Source: Euphorbia lathyris (Eukaryota; Streptophyta; Magnoliopsida; Malpighiales; Euphorbiaceae). Taken from it: a stretch of 64,000 nucleotides of DNA. This document shows, piece after piece, positions 22,901 to 32,530 of this stretch (position 1 is the stretch's first letter; the number at the start of each line of letters is the position of its first letter). The stretch spans positions 76,941,001 through 77,005,000 of the forward strand of contig NC_088913.1 of assembly GCF_963576675.1 (NCBI RefSeq). Reading direction: 5' to 3'. The notes beneath the pieces were generated by a model that saw only the letters and a program-made list of their open reading frames with translations, did not search any database and was not told the DNA's origin. Position numbers and translations under genes: made by a program.

Positions 22901-23118
22901 GTGCCATTGATCTGTCCAAAAATCCAATCCAACATAGCAGGATGAAGCATGTTAGCATAAGGCCTCACTTCATTAGAGATCACGTACTAAAAGATGAGAT
23001 CAAGCTGACCTATGTGCCAACAAATGAACATCTTGCAGATATCTTCACCAAGCCCTTGGCACATGAACAATTCAACATACTAAGGGAATCTATCGGTATG
23101 TCTAATCCCCTTCAATAA
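19985..23118 (+). pseudogene. Copy C pol: protease, integrase, RT (YVDD intact), RNase H
   Basis: The pol frame follows the border TAG at 19982-19984. The protease motif is IDSACSRHMTG. TGA at 20102 (CGA in copy B) breaks the protease. From 20243 the frame is open for 815 codons through integrase ([41 protein letters not shown]) and RT ([10 protein letters not shown]) until a one-base deletion near 22653, after which RNase H continues in another frame to 23118. RNase H shows TTEAEYVAAG and CDDKSAID, and RPHFIRD where copies A and B have RHHFIRD. Only a few changes separate it from an intact pol. Confidence 0.9.
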
Positions 23119-23646
23119 TTCTCTAATGAATGTTGAGTGATTGCCATGTTGAGTGAAAATTTGAATGCTATGCCATGCTGAGTAAAATAACTCCTACTTA
23201 CTGAACTTGAAATATAGAAAAATCACCTCATACTGAGTTGACATACATGTTGAGTGATTATCCTGAGTAGGTACATATACTGAGCAACTATCATGTACTA
23301 AGATAGAAAATTCATCTTGATAGAACTAAGTACTCAATATCACAAATGGTTCATTTCCTAGGAAAACCGCGCTAAAACCCACTTGCACCATTAAATGCCA
23401 ACACGTGTAATAAAAAGCACCTAGGAGAGGCAAACAATTATGAGACAACCCATGCGCCGAAAATGTCATAAATGACAGAATCTCTGCCGGTTGAACGCCC
23501 CAAGGATAAACGGCTAGTTCAATTAATAGGATCATTTTAGGTATATATAAATAATGGATGAATTACTCTTCAAATATCTTCACGCGTAAATCCTTTGGTA
23601 TTCAGAATCTCTCTCTCTCTCAATTCTTCCACAAATATCTCTGAAA
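23119..23646 (+). other. Copy C spacer between pol and the third ORF
   Basis: 528 bp without a gene. TGAGT-rich degenerate repeats lie at about 23125-23300. A TATA-like TATATATAAATAA at about 23543 lies 100 bp upstream of the ATG at 23647, at nearly the same distance as the TATA-like motif in copy B. This fits an internal promoter for the third ORF, though splicing from the LTR transcript is equally possible. Confidence 0.5.
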
Positions 23647-26508
23647 ATGACCAACACTCAGAAAATCTCCGGTGAAAATTCTAGAAAATTGATCACCGAT
23701 GAAAGCCCTAAATCTCCTCCTAAGTCTAACCTAACTCCGAGCAAACGCCGTCAAACGGACCCGACAAGTTCCTCAAAATAGAAGAAACCCAAGGTTAGGA
23801 CCATGGTCAAAGTTCACTCAAAAGTCCACAACCTGGAAGTCCTCAAATGCCGCTGGTTCTCTCCCAGCCTCGTTACTGCCGAAAAGCCATTCTGTGAATG
23901 GATTGAGAAGAACGAGTGGGCAGGCCTTTTCTCTCTCCCCGGAACCACCTATCCACGATTGGTTAGGGAATTCTACTCCGGCCTCCATGTTGATAAGGAC
24001 GATGCTGACTATCTGGAGACACACATTAAGGGTCACAAGATTGTAATCACTCCGTCCTACTTGGCAACCTTACTCAACATCCCCAACAAAGGAACCGAGT
24101 TCAGAACAACAAAAGAAAAGGTGTCAACGGAAAAGCTTGACCAGATGAAGGGTTTTTGCAAACCCAAAAATTACAAAGGAGAAATACCCAGCACGAGTAT
24201 GGGGCAAAACCAGAAAATGGCGCACTACATCTTAACAAACTTCATCTTCCCTAAACTCAACTCAGCCTCGTCTGCCTCCAACTTTGAGCAGTGCTTCATA
24301 TGGCACATGCTAACCTATTATCCGCTGAATATGCCTGTGTTTTTGGTGGGAGCACTTCAACGAGGAGGTAAGAAACTTCGACTAGGTTCTCTCATCACCA
24401 AGATCCTTGAAGATCACAAGATTGAGACCATCACTGAGACTAAAAGCTTGGGAACAGAAATAACCGCAGCTCTGCTAACTGGGTTATTGTTCAACCAACC
24501 ACTAAAGGGAGGTGAAGATGTTGAGGAAGATGAGGAAGAAAACGATGCTGAGCAAGAAATTGAAACTGAGTTAGCAGCAGATGATGCTGAGCCAGAAGTT
24601 GAACCAGAGGAAGTTCCTGCCGATTCCTCTAAGGCAAAGAAGAAGAGAAAGACACTGGCCACTTGTGCCAAGGACATTGAAACTGTGCCCAGAAAGAAGA
24701 GGTCTATGACAAGAGGAAAAAATATTGATGCTGACCTACCTCAGGTTACACCTAAGTCAGCAGAGAATAGGAAAGGGCAAGCTGAGCCCGAGGAAGAAAA
24801 TGAAGAATCCCCAGAACAGCCGCTAAAGAAGAAAAGTAGAAATTCTAGGTTGAAAATAGTTGAGGCTGATCCCATTGATTGGGTTGTGACACCCAAATCT
24901 CACTGCACTCAGAACATTGGGATTGATCTTGAGAAAACTCCAGTTGAGCAAGCTGATGACGGAGAAGAACAAAGACAGGCTGATACTCAGCTTAATGCTG
25001 AAGGAAATGATCATGCTGAGCAGGATAATATTGAGCAAAATCAAGAGGTGCATGATGTTGACCAAGAAGAAGAGGAACATCAAAGAGAGGATCTGAATGT
25101 TGAAGCTGAGGTTGAGGATGTAGATGTTCAAACTGACCCATCACCTCCAAAAACTAAGTCCCTCAGAAGACTGAAAAAGAAAGCTGTCAAAACTCCTCTC
25201 ATTGATCTCTTGGCAGATTCTCCTTCTTTGGAGCAAACTACGGATCCCTCTAATATCCAGTTTGAGTATTTTTCCCACCATGTTGAGTCTCCTCCCAAGG
25301 ATTCGGAGCAAAATCAAGCCTCTGTTACTCGGACTGAGGAACATGCCAAGACTCCACAAAATCCAAATCCTGCCGAGCAAGAGCTCGAAGATCCAGCCAC
25401 TCAACATGGGGAGAAAGCTATGGATCCACCTGTTCAAACTCAACATCCTGATCAAGACCCGATTGCTCAAGCTAGTAAGCAACCAACTCCACCACCATCC
25501 AGCTCCACCTCCATTCCTGCGTCTGAGCCAACTTCCACTGAGCAACATGCCTATCTTAGTGCAACTCAGTCTGACCGTCGCATCATCGAAATGGCTCAAT
25601 CTCTTCTCCATGAGTTCACCACTTCTGATGCTGCTAGGTCTGCTCATCCTGAGTCCACAAATATCTCTGCCGTCACTCAACTTCTCACGGAAATTAAGGG
25701 ACTCAAGGATCTTGTCAGTATTGTGACCACCGTCCAATCACAGCAACCTAAGCAAGATCACATTGCCAAGCTGACTGAGCTATTCCTTCTGATGATAAAC
25801 CACATGAACTCCCTTGAAGGTAAAATCAATAATCTCTCTGCCCCTAATCCAGGCTATGCAACTTCAGTTGAGTTAGATCAACAATTTGCCCAACTGAGAG
25901 CAGAACTACCCAACCTTGGGCCAACGGCTAATCCTGAGTATGCCACATCTGCTGAGTTGCAGGGATGCTTTGCCAAGCTGACTGCCGATCTTACATGTAC
26001 ACGAGAGCTTGTTTCCTCCACTTCTCAATGTACAATTGATCAACTCAGTGAAGCTATGAGTATTCTCAGTGTCAACAAAGCTCAGATGGATGTTGACCCC
26101 ATCAATGATAAACTTTCACAAGGTATTCTACAGGCCGTTCACTATGACAATGCTCAACGCATCTTCTATGATTCTGCCCTATTGAAGATGTATCATCAAT
26201 CCTTTGCTCAGATCACCAGCTCCCTTACTTGGCTTAGCAAGTCCCATGAGTGTATTATCAACCTGATCACTGGATCCATCCCCGTTCCTCGAAATGTTCG
26301 AGATGATTGCGTTCCTGTAATAGACGGCTTGAGTGAGAGCACGAAGCGTTTACAATGCTATTCGAATGTTCTATCCTCAGCTGCAAGAAATGACACCTTT
26401 GTCTACAAACCCGATGCTGGCAAAATGGGGGAGAGAACTCAGGCTGGAACTCAACAAAAGACAGGTGCATCAGGAAGCAAAGTGAAAGGAAAGGGTAAGG
26501 CTGTATGA
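23647..26508 (+). pseudogene. Copy C third ORF ('env-like'), nearly intact, 954 codons
   Basis: ATG at 23647 starts the frame, and a TAG at 23779 (codon 45) interrupts it. From ATG 23803 the frame is open for 901 codons to TGA at 26506-26508. The N-terminal 210 or so residues of that ORF form a globular domain (CRWFSP, FCEWIEKN, LVREFYSGL, ITPSYLATLLN, GQNQKMAHYILTNF, WHMLTYYPLN) that resembles PF20167-type 'putative plant transposon protein'. Next comes a long charged region with acidic tracts (EEDEEENDAEQEIETE) and basic clusters (KKKRK, RKKR, KKKSR, RRLKKK), then a Pro/Gln/Ser-rich stretch and a helical C-terminal third, ending KVKGKGKAV. No signal peptide or membrane span is visible, so an envelope role is doubtful. 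It is less damaged than gag-pol in the same element. Confidence 0.82.
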
Positions 26509-26964
26509 AGAAGAGTGATTAAAAAGAGAGACTAGTGAAACTGTTTGTTGTAACCTTATTTTGTGTGGGCACAAGTATTTTGCACTTCAAGTAGTGTGCA
26601 TTTGTATTCCTTGTTCCAATGAATGGTGTTTTTCATTCTGTTCTAATGCCATGCTTATCAATACTCATTAACATAAACATTGAACAAATAAATACTCAGT
26701 ATACATAATAACGAGTAAATCAAACTGAGTATTCAAGCATTTCTGAAAGCTGACCTAGACTCAAAATAAATTAGAACTAAATCTAGTCAGTACACACATC
26801 CTTAGTTTATCTCAAATAAATCTTGGTAGGTTTAAGAGGTAAATTAATAGATGCAACCCTTACGGGGGAGAAATTTCAGAAATATGAAAAATAAATCAAT
26901 CATGGGGAATTTCAAAACTGAGTTCCATAATTATGCATTTTGCCAACATCAAAATGGGGGAGTT
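26509..26964 (+). other. Copy C 3' untranslated region with polypurine tracts
   Basis: Non-coding. The tract AAAATGGGGGAG at 26951-26962 sits directly before the 3' LTR and is the likely plus-strand primer. Similar G-rich tracts, ACGGGGGAGAAA (about 26861) and CATGGGGAA (about 26919), lie just upstream; Sireviruses are known for several such tracts. Confidence 0.75.
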
Positions 26965-28371
26965 TGTTGAAACACCTTTCCACAAGATTTTGATTTGACA
27001 AAATCATCCATGATTGACAATTAAATTTATGTGCTTTATTTTAATTGTACTAATCCGTTTGTTCAATGTTGACTATAAATATAAATAGAAGATAAATATA
27101 AGAAGTAAGACAGGAAGAGGTCAGCATAGAAGCCTAAAGTATCAAGCTGAGTGGAATCAAACTTAGCATCAAAAGACAAAGACATACACGCCCACAACAA
27201 CTGGCTCACGAAGCTGAGCTGACTAAACTTATACTCAGATTGGAAATTGTAAATGACAAGGTTTTACGAAGTAGAAGCTGAGTGATTCTTCAGGACAGCA
27301 TGAAAAAGTCGTTAGCTAAAAGACAATGATTACCGCCCCTCTGTACCAATAATTGAATCCTTGGAAATACGCAGAAGACACATTCCGAGATGTATGGGTC
27401 AATGGATTATTGGTAAAGGACAACTGACACAAAAGGACAAACCAGACGCAAGAAGACAAGTCTGACGTCTGAAGGAATGCAGAGGAAGGGAATGGCCGGA
27501 ACAGTCTGAAGCTGACCAGAATCTGTCCCCTAAAAGAGCCGTTTTAACATTAACGGCTACATCATTTCAAAATGATCCGATTCCAGATTTTCTCTTATAT
27601 AAGGACAATCAAAATCCTTGGATCATTGCCGAATCACAAAAAAAAAAAAAAAAAAAAATACAAGAGACAAAAGATACAAAAGCACTTAGCTACAAATATA
27701 GATCTTACACCCATCTTTCATTCCTTGTGTAAATGCTAGAGTGATTACTTGTAATCTTCTAAAGTGTTCTTTGCTTGAAAAGGAACAAGTGTTTATCAAT
27801 TGTAAAATTGAGAGTACTGTGCTGAGTGTTTGGTTGTAAACATTCAGTGGTAGAGAAATCTAGGTGCTGGGTTGTAGCACTTAGTAGGAGTTGAGTAGAC
27901 GAATAGAGGAAGGAACTCTTGCATATTCAACTGCCTTGTAATTGGTTTGTGCTCTACCTTTAAAGAGCTCAGTATTGGATTCTAAAAGCCCGGAGGACTC
28001 TGGGGACTGGACGTAGGCGGAGAGGCCGAACCAGGATAAGTGATACTGAGTAATCTCTAAACTCTCTCTCAATATATATATGTGCATGTGTTGTATGTGA
28101 AATTTACTCAGCATATAAAATTGTTTAAAGTTGACTCTGAGTAATTTCAAGTGCTGAGTTAGAAGCTGACCTCCAAGAGTGTCAATATCTAACTTATAAA
28201 TAAAACAGCTTTAGTCAATATCCGTCCAAAGCTGTCTTATAGCATATCTGGCCAAGCTGACCAAAAGCTGAGCTGATCAACTTGCAAAATAACTAAGTCA
28301 GCATACAATTAAACGAAAAAAGTTATATTAGTTCCTAACCCCCCCTTGGAACTAATCACACGGGACCAACA
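26965..28371 (+). repeat. Copy C 3' LTR
   Basis: 1407 bp, TGTTGAAACACC..ACCAACA, near-identical to 16749-18149. The A-rich tract at about 27638-27658 is pure A here but interrupted by a G in the 5' LTR. Confidence 0.95.
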
Positions 28372-30288
28372 CTTGATTCCCAGGCAGAAGAATCCCATTA
28401 ATACCATCAACAAACCAATTATTTTCAGAATGGGCTAAAAAGGAAGGAAGCACATCCCTAGGGAGAATTCTTCTCCAAACCTCTAAACTTTTCTCACAAT
28501 CCCTGAGAGCATGGCACAACGTCTCCTCAAACCCTCTGCATCTGCCACAGGCTCCAGAATCCACCAGGTGCCTCCTTTTTCTATCCGAGTTAGTAAGCAA
28601 CCTATTCCTAGCCCCAAGCCACAGGAAGCTCCTAATGCGGTATGGTACTTTCAAGCCCCAAATCGTCTTCCACACCCCTGGGGAATAAGAATCCAAACCC
28701 TGATAGAATGCCTGAAAAGCAGATTTACACGAATAGGCCCCATTGTTTGTCAGCGCCCAACAGTAACTATCCTGATCCTCAATTTGATTACTAATGTGAA
28801 CCCCTCTAATAGAAAGGAGCGATTCCAGACTGAGGTATGAATCAAATTTATCCCAAATCCACTCACCCTCAGAATCCACAACATCAGCAATCCTCCAGTC
28901 CTGAACGTCCAACGGAGGCAAGGAAGTACAAACCTCCAATAAAGGCTTCTTACCTACCCAAATATCCTTCCAGAAACTGATGGACCTGCCATTACCCACA
29001 TTCCACCCAATCCCAGAACAAAATTCAGCAAACACAGCACTAATGCCTTTCCAAAGAAAGGAACAATTAACCACTCTCTCTTTAGGCCCCCCAACACTTT
29101 ATCCTTCCGGTACTTCCCGCATAAGAGCTGGACCCAAAGAGCTGTAGGACACTGCCACATTCGCCACAGGAGTTTCATTAATAAGACTTTATTATTATCT
29201 TTAGCTTTCCTAATGCCCAGACCTCCTGAATCTTTAGGCTGACAAACCTCACTCCAAGGCAGAAGATGGATCTTTCTCCCCTCCTCAGCTTCCCCCCTAC
29301 AGGAACCTACGGTTAATTTTATCAAGATCTTTAAGCACAAGATCCGGAAGATGATAAGCCTGCATAATATGATTGGGAGTCGCACAATTAACAGATTGAA
29401 TTAATGTAAGGCGGCCAGGGAGAGAAAGAGTCTTGGCTTTCCACGTGGCACATTTCATATTAGCTTTATCCAAAGTATCTTTAAAAGACACCTTAGACAC
29501 TCTCTCACTGTGGAGGGGAATACCCAGATACTTCCCTAGGGAGCCAGTCAGAGGAATACCCGACAGATCACTTAACCTTTTACAGACTCTCTGGTTCATA
29601 TTTTTAGAGCACATCATCCTAGACTTCTGGACATTAAGCTTCTGCCCAGAGGCCGAACAGAAACAATCAAGAATATCCATAATAACACACAACTGCTCCT
29701 CATTACCTTCCAGGAAGATTAGGACATCATCTGCAAAGAATAAGTGAGTAACCTGGCGACAGAAACTATTGATAGCCACTGGGTGGAAATTCCCATTATC
29801 AATAGCATCTTGAATCAGATGAGACAACCTCTCCATAGAAATAACGAAAAGGAAGGGACTCATTGGGTCACCCTGACGGATACCCCGGCCCGGAGAGAAT
29901 TCCTCCGACATATCACCATCAATCATAACTTGAAAAACAGGAGAAGAGATACAAACCTTAATTAACCTTCTCCAACTGTCAGGGATCCTTGCTCTTTCCA
30001 GACTCTCCATCAGGAAACTCCAGTTGATGCAATCATAGGCTTTCTCCAAATCCAACTTAAGAGCCACAATGCCTTTCTTCCCCTTCCTGATCTTCATCGT
30101 GTGGACCATCTCTTGGGCAATCACCACATTATCCATCATTTGTCTACCAGGCACAAAACTTCCCTGATTCTGGCAGATGATCTCAGGAAGAATGCAACGG
30201 ATTCTATTAGCCACAATCTTTGTAACAGTCTTATGAAGAACATTACAAAGACTGATAGGTCTCATATGCAAAAAGGAAGAAGGCTTCT
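28372..30288 (-). pseudogene. LINE ORF2, central part: reverse transcriptase and zf-RVT
   Basis: On the - strand the segment begins at gypsy element D and ends at copia copy C. RT fingers and palm are clear: RPISLCNVLHKTVTKIVANR, NQGSFVPGRQ, LDLEKAYDCINW, GIRQGDPMSPFLFVI and the catalytic FFADDVLIF. The thumb and a zf-RVT domain follow (YSCKSAF, GLKVPYRIRSFLWL, GACGRCRGFEETLCHALRDC). Frameshifts occur near 29295 (after DKINRRFL) and near 29085 (a G-run of six). The enzyme copies LINE RNA at a nicked target site; this copy is broken. Confidence 0.87.
30284..30288. repeat. Target-site duplication of element D, left
   Basis: cttct before TGATAGGGG; repeated at 39814-39818 after the 3' LTR. Confidence 0.95.
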
Positions 30289-31957
30289 TGATAGGGGTCA
30301 AAAACCCCTATCTTTGGGTACGGTTTTAGGACGGGTTTTAGCGTTATTTAGTTAATAAGCGAGTAATTCTCGCATTTAAATGCTTTTGTGTGAGTTAGTT
30401 AGAAATTGGAAACGTTTTATTTACTTTTCGTTGTTTAGGCCCGTTTTATGATCAATTTAGGCAAATACGGCCAAAATGGCATGCGTATTATAATTCCGTT
30501 ATCTTTTGGAGCTAATTGATCTGTCAAAAGTCACACCGAATGAAGCGTTTGCTCAAAATAAGCGATTGGCGGGTCAATTTAGCCTTTGGACTGATGTTAT
30601 CTGGAGTTTTTGTGCATGCGTAGGGATAAGTTGGGCGAAAAAACGCATGTTTAGCATTCGGCGACCGCGCGGGGGCGTATCGGGCAAGACTGCTCGACGA
30701 ACTGGCCTATTTTAGGCCAGCTTGCCGAGCTGTCGTAGCCAGCTCGTGGTGAGCTGGCTGTGCCTGCTCATCGAGCAGGGCCTCAGAGGCCTGCTCGGGC
30801 GAGCAGGCCATGCCCGCTCGCCAAGCAGGCCCTCAGAGGCCTGCTCGGGCGACCAGGGAGCCTGCTCGGCGAGCAGACCTGCGAGAATTGGTCAAAAAGA
30901 CCAATTCCGCCCCCACGACTCCACGACCGGTCCCACGACTTCCTACCTGCATAAGGACACGAAATATGTCAAGAAAAGGGCCTGAGCTGCGTCTATAAAT
31001 AGGATTTTTCCAATGTAAATTAGACATCTTTTATCTTTGTAATTTTCTTAGCTTTTCACCTTGAGAAATCCTCTCCACCTCCTCCATATCCTTCAAACCT
31101 CCATTGAAGACACCTCCGAAGCTCCGGTCACCGAGGATTGCTCAAGCTCCATCCTTAAGTCCTAGGAAGACGCCTGCATTGGTAGACAGGTTCCCTGAAA
31201 GGGATTTTTCTTCTTTTATATATTCTGTCTAGCCTCTGATCCATGTTATGAATCCTAGGCTCATTGTATCTTCGTGACAATACCTTTCATCTTTGATATA
31301 TATTATAGTTTTGTTTATTCAATTGTTTTATTGCTTTAATCTTTGTCTTACGCTTTGTCTGATTGGTTTAACTCATTCGATAATCCCAAAATTAAGTTGG
31401 CACATATTGCGAGCTGAATCTGACCTAGTAAGTGCCTATAGGATTGACGACCCTATAGAAGATTAAGCCCAAATTGCTGAGCCTTAGAGCTAGTTTTGGC
31501 CCTACAAGGGAATCACGAACTAGGGACCTCAGGAGGATAGGTAGGGTTAATCGCCTCGAACACAAGTGACTTAGATTAGGTTTTAATTCCGTTGCCTAAA
31601 CAATCTATTTTCATTATCATCGTATCCCTTCATGTTCCTTCGGATAATTACATTGGTAAAAGATCACTTAGGAGTAGTTTCACTTAATTAGGGTAGAGTA
31701 ACTTAATTAGGCGTAGAATAACTTAGTTAGAATTAGATAACTTAGCTAGGAGTAGTATAATTCAACCTAGGAGTAGATTAACTTAAGAAAAACCAAACTC
31801 AAAACCCCCAAAGCCTAGATAACACCTGAAACCAAGTATCTCGATGCTTGCAGAAATAAATCCTGTGGACGATACCTGGACTTTCCAGAATTTTATTACT
31901 TGATAACGATGGGGTACACTTATCCCTTAGTGAGTCTTCTTTACGTGAGGCGCATCA
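30289..31957 (+). repeat. Element D 5' LTR
   Basis: 1669 bp from TGATAGGGGTC to GAGGCGCATCA. It opens with a 9-bp perfect inverted repeat, gataggggt/acccctatc, separated by five bases. A GC-rich block (about 30715-30880) is built from inverted copies of CCTGCTCG/CGAGCAGG. TATAAATA lies at 30994-31001. Near its 3' end it has a series of TAACTTAATTAGG-like units (about 31665-31770). Confidence 0.93.
30994..31001 (+). promoter_or_regulatory. TATA box of the element D LTR
   Basis: TATAAATA about 705 bp into the LTR, downstream of the GC-rich palindrome block. The same motif is at 38849-38856 in the 3' LTR. It is the likely core promoter of the element RNA. Confidence 0.65.
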
Positions 31958-31962
31958 AGTTT

Positions 31963-31981
31963 TTGACGCCGTTGCCGAGGA
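31963..31981 (+). other. Element D primer binding site (tRNA-Asp type)
   Basis: TTGACGCCGTTGCCGAGGA a few bases after the LTR end. It differs slightly from the TGGCGCCGTTGCCGGGGA pattern known from Athila-type elements (tRNA-Asp by family knowledge). Confidence 0.7.
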
Positions 31982-32179
31982 TTTATTTCTTCTGCAATAT
32001 CGAACCAAAGGTCGATTTGTTAGTTTAGGCATGCATTGTATATATCCTTTGTTTATATCATTTATACTTGTTTATATACTTGTTTATATTCATACTTGCG
32101 TATACAAATACTCGTTGATATACTGTTACTTCATTTCTGTAACATTACTTGTACTTATAAAATCATTCTTCCAGCAATT

Positions 32180-32530
32180 ATGGACAACAGAGCTCCAAAC
32201 CCGTCCATGAACGACCTCAACACAAAAATGGATTTTATTGTGGCTTCGTACAACCGTGATAGCCAACCAAGGACACCATTTTGCGTAAGATGTGGCCAGA
32301 ATCACCCCGGTGAGGTATGCCACGTCAACTACTACGTACTTAGAGGTGAGAATGTAAGTTATTTGGGTAATTGTCAAAGGTATAATTCTGAACCCCCAAC
32401 TTACAACTTTTACGATCAAGAGCATACACGATATCCACGGCGCCCTACGTGGCACCCATGGATACCCTTCCATATCCCCCTTCTAATTCTGATTTTTATG
32501 GCAGGCGAACAGAACGTTCAGAAGGAATAA
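32180..32530 (+). pseudogene. Element D gag remnant: zinc knuckle only, no capsid domain
   Basis: ATG at 32180 (MDNRAPNPSMNDL) opens a short frame with the single knuckle-like CVRCGQNHPGEVC about 35 residues in. In Athila-type gag a comparable knuckle lies at the C-terminal end, after several hundred residues of capsid. Nothing like a capsid domain lies between the LTR and this ATG (only 222 bp). The frame appears to shift near 32450 into the frame that carries protease. The element looks like an internally deleted derivative needing gag from elsewhere. Confidence 0.65.

Larger units (their letters stand above)
16749..28371 (+). mobile_element. Copy C: complete Sirevirus-type Ty1/copia retrotransposon inserted in the LINE
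   Basis: An 11.6-kb element with both LTRs, PBS, gag, pol, a long third ORF, polypurine tract and matching 5-bp target duplications. By eye the two LTRs differ at roughly eleven substitutions plus one poly(A)-length change in 1.4 kb, so the insertion is young. gag-pol carries two stops, a 17-nt deletion and a 1-nt deletion, while the third ORF has only one stop near its start. It is the best copy for defining the family. Confidence 0.95.

Noticed and set aside
25141..25737. 198-codon antisense ORF within the copy C third ORF, and a 174-codon frame-shifted ORF on the + strand
   Set aside because: Both are shadows of the charged low-complexity coding region.
30722..30985. Ala/Arg-rich ORFs in the GC-rich LTR block, also at 38494-38853
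   Set aside because: Overlapping frames are open only because the palindromic GC-rich repeat lacks stops; the region lies upstream of the LTR TATA box and differs between the LTRs.
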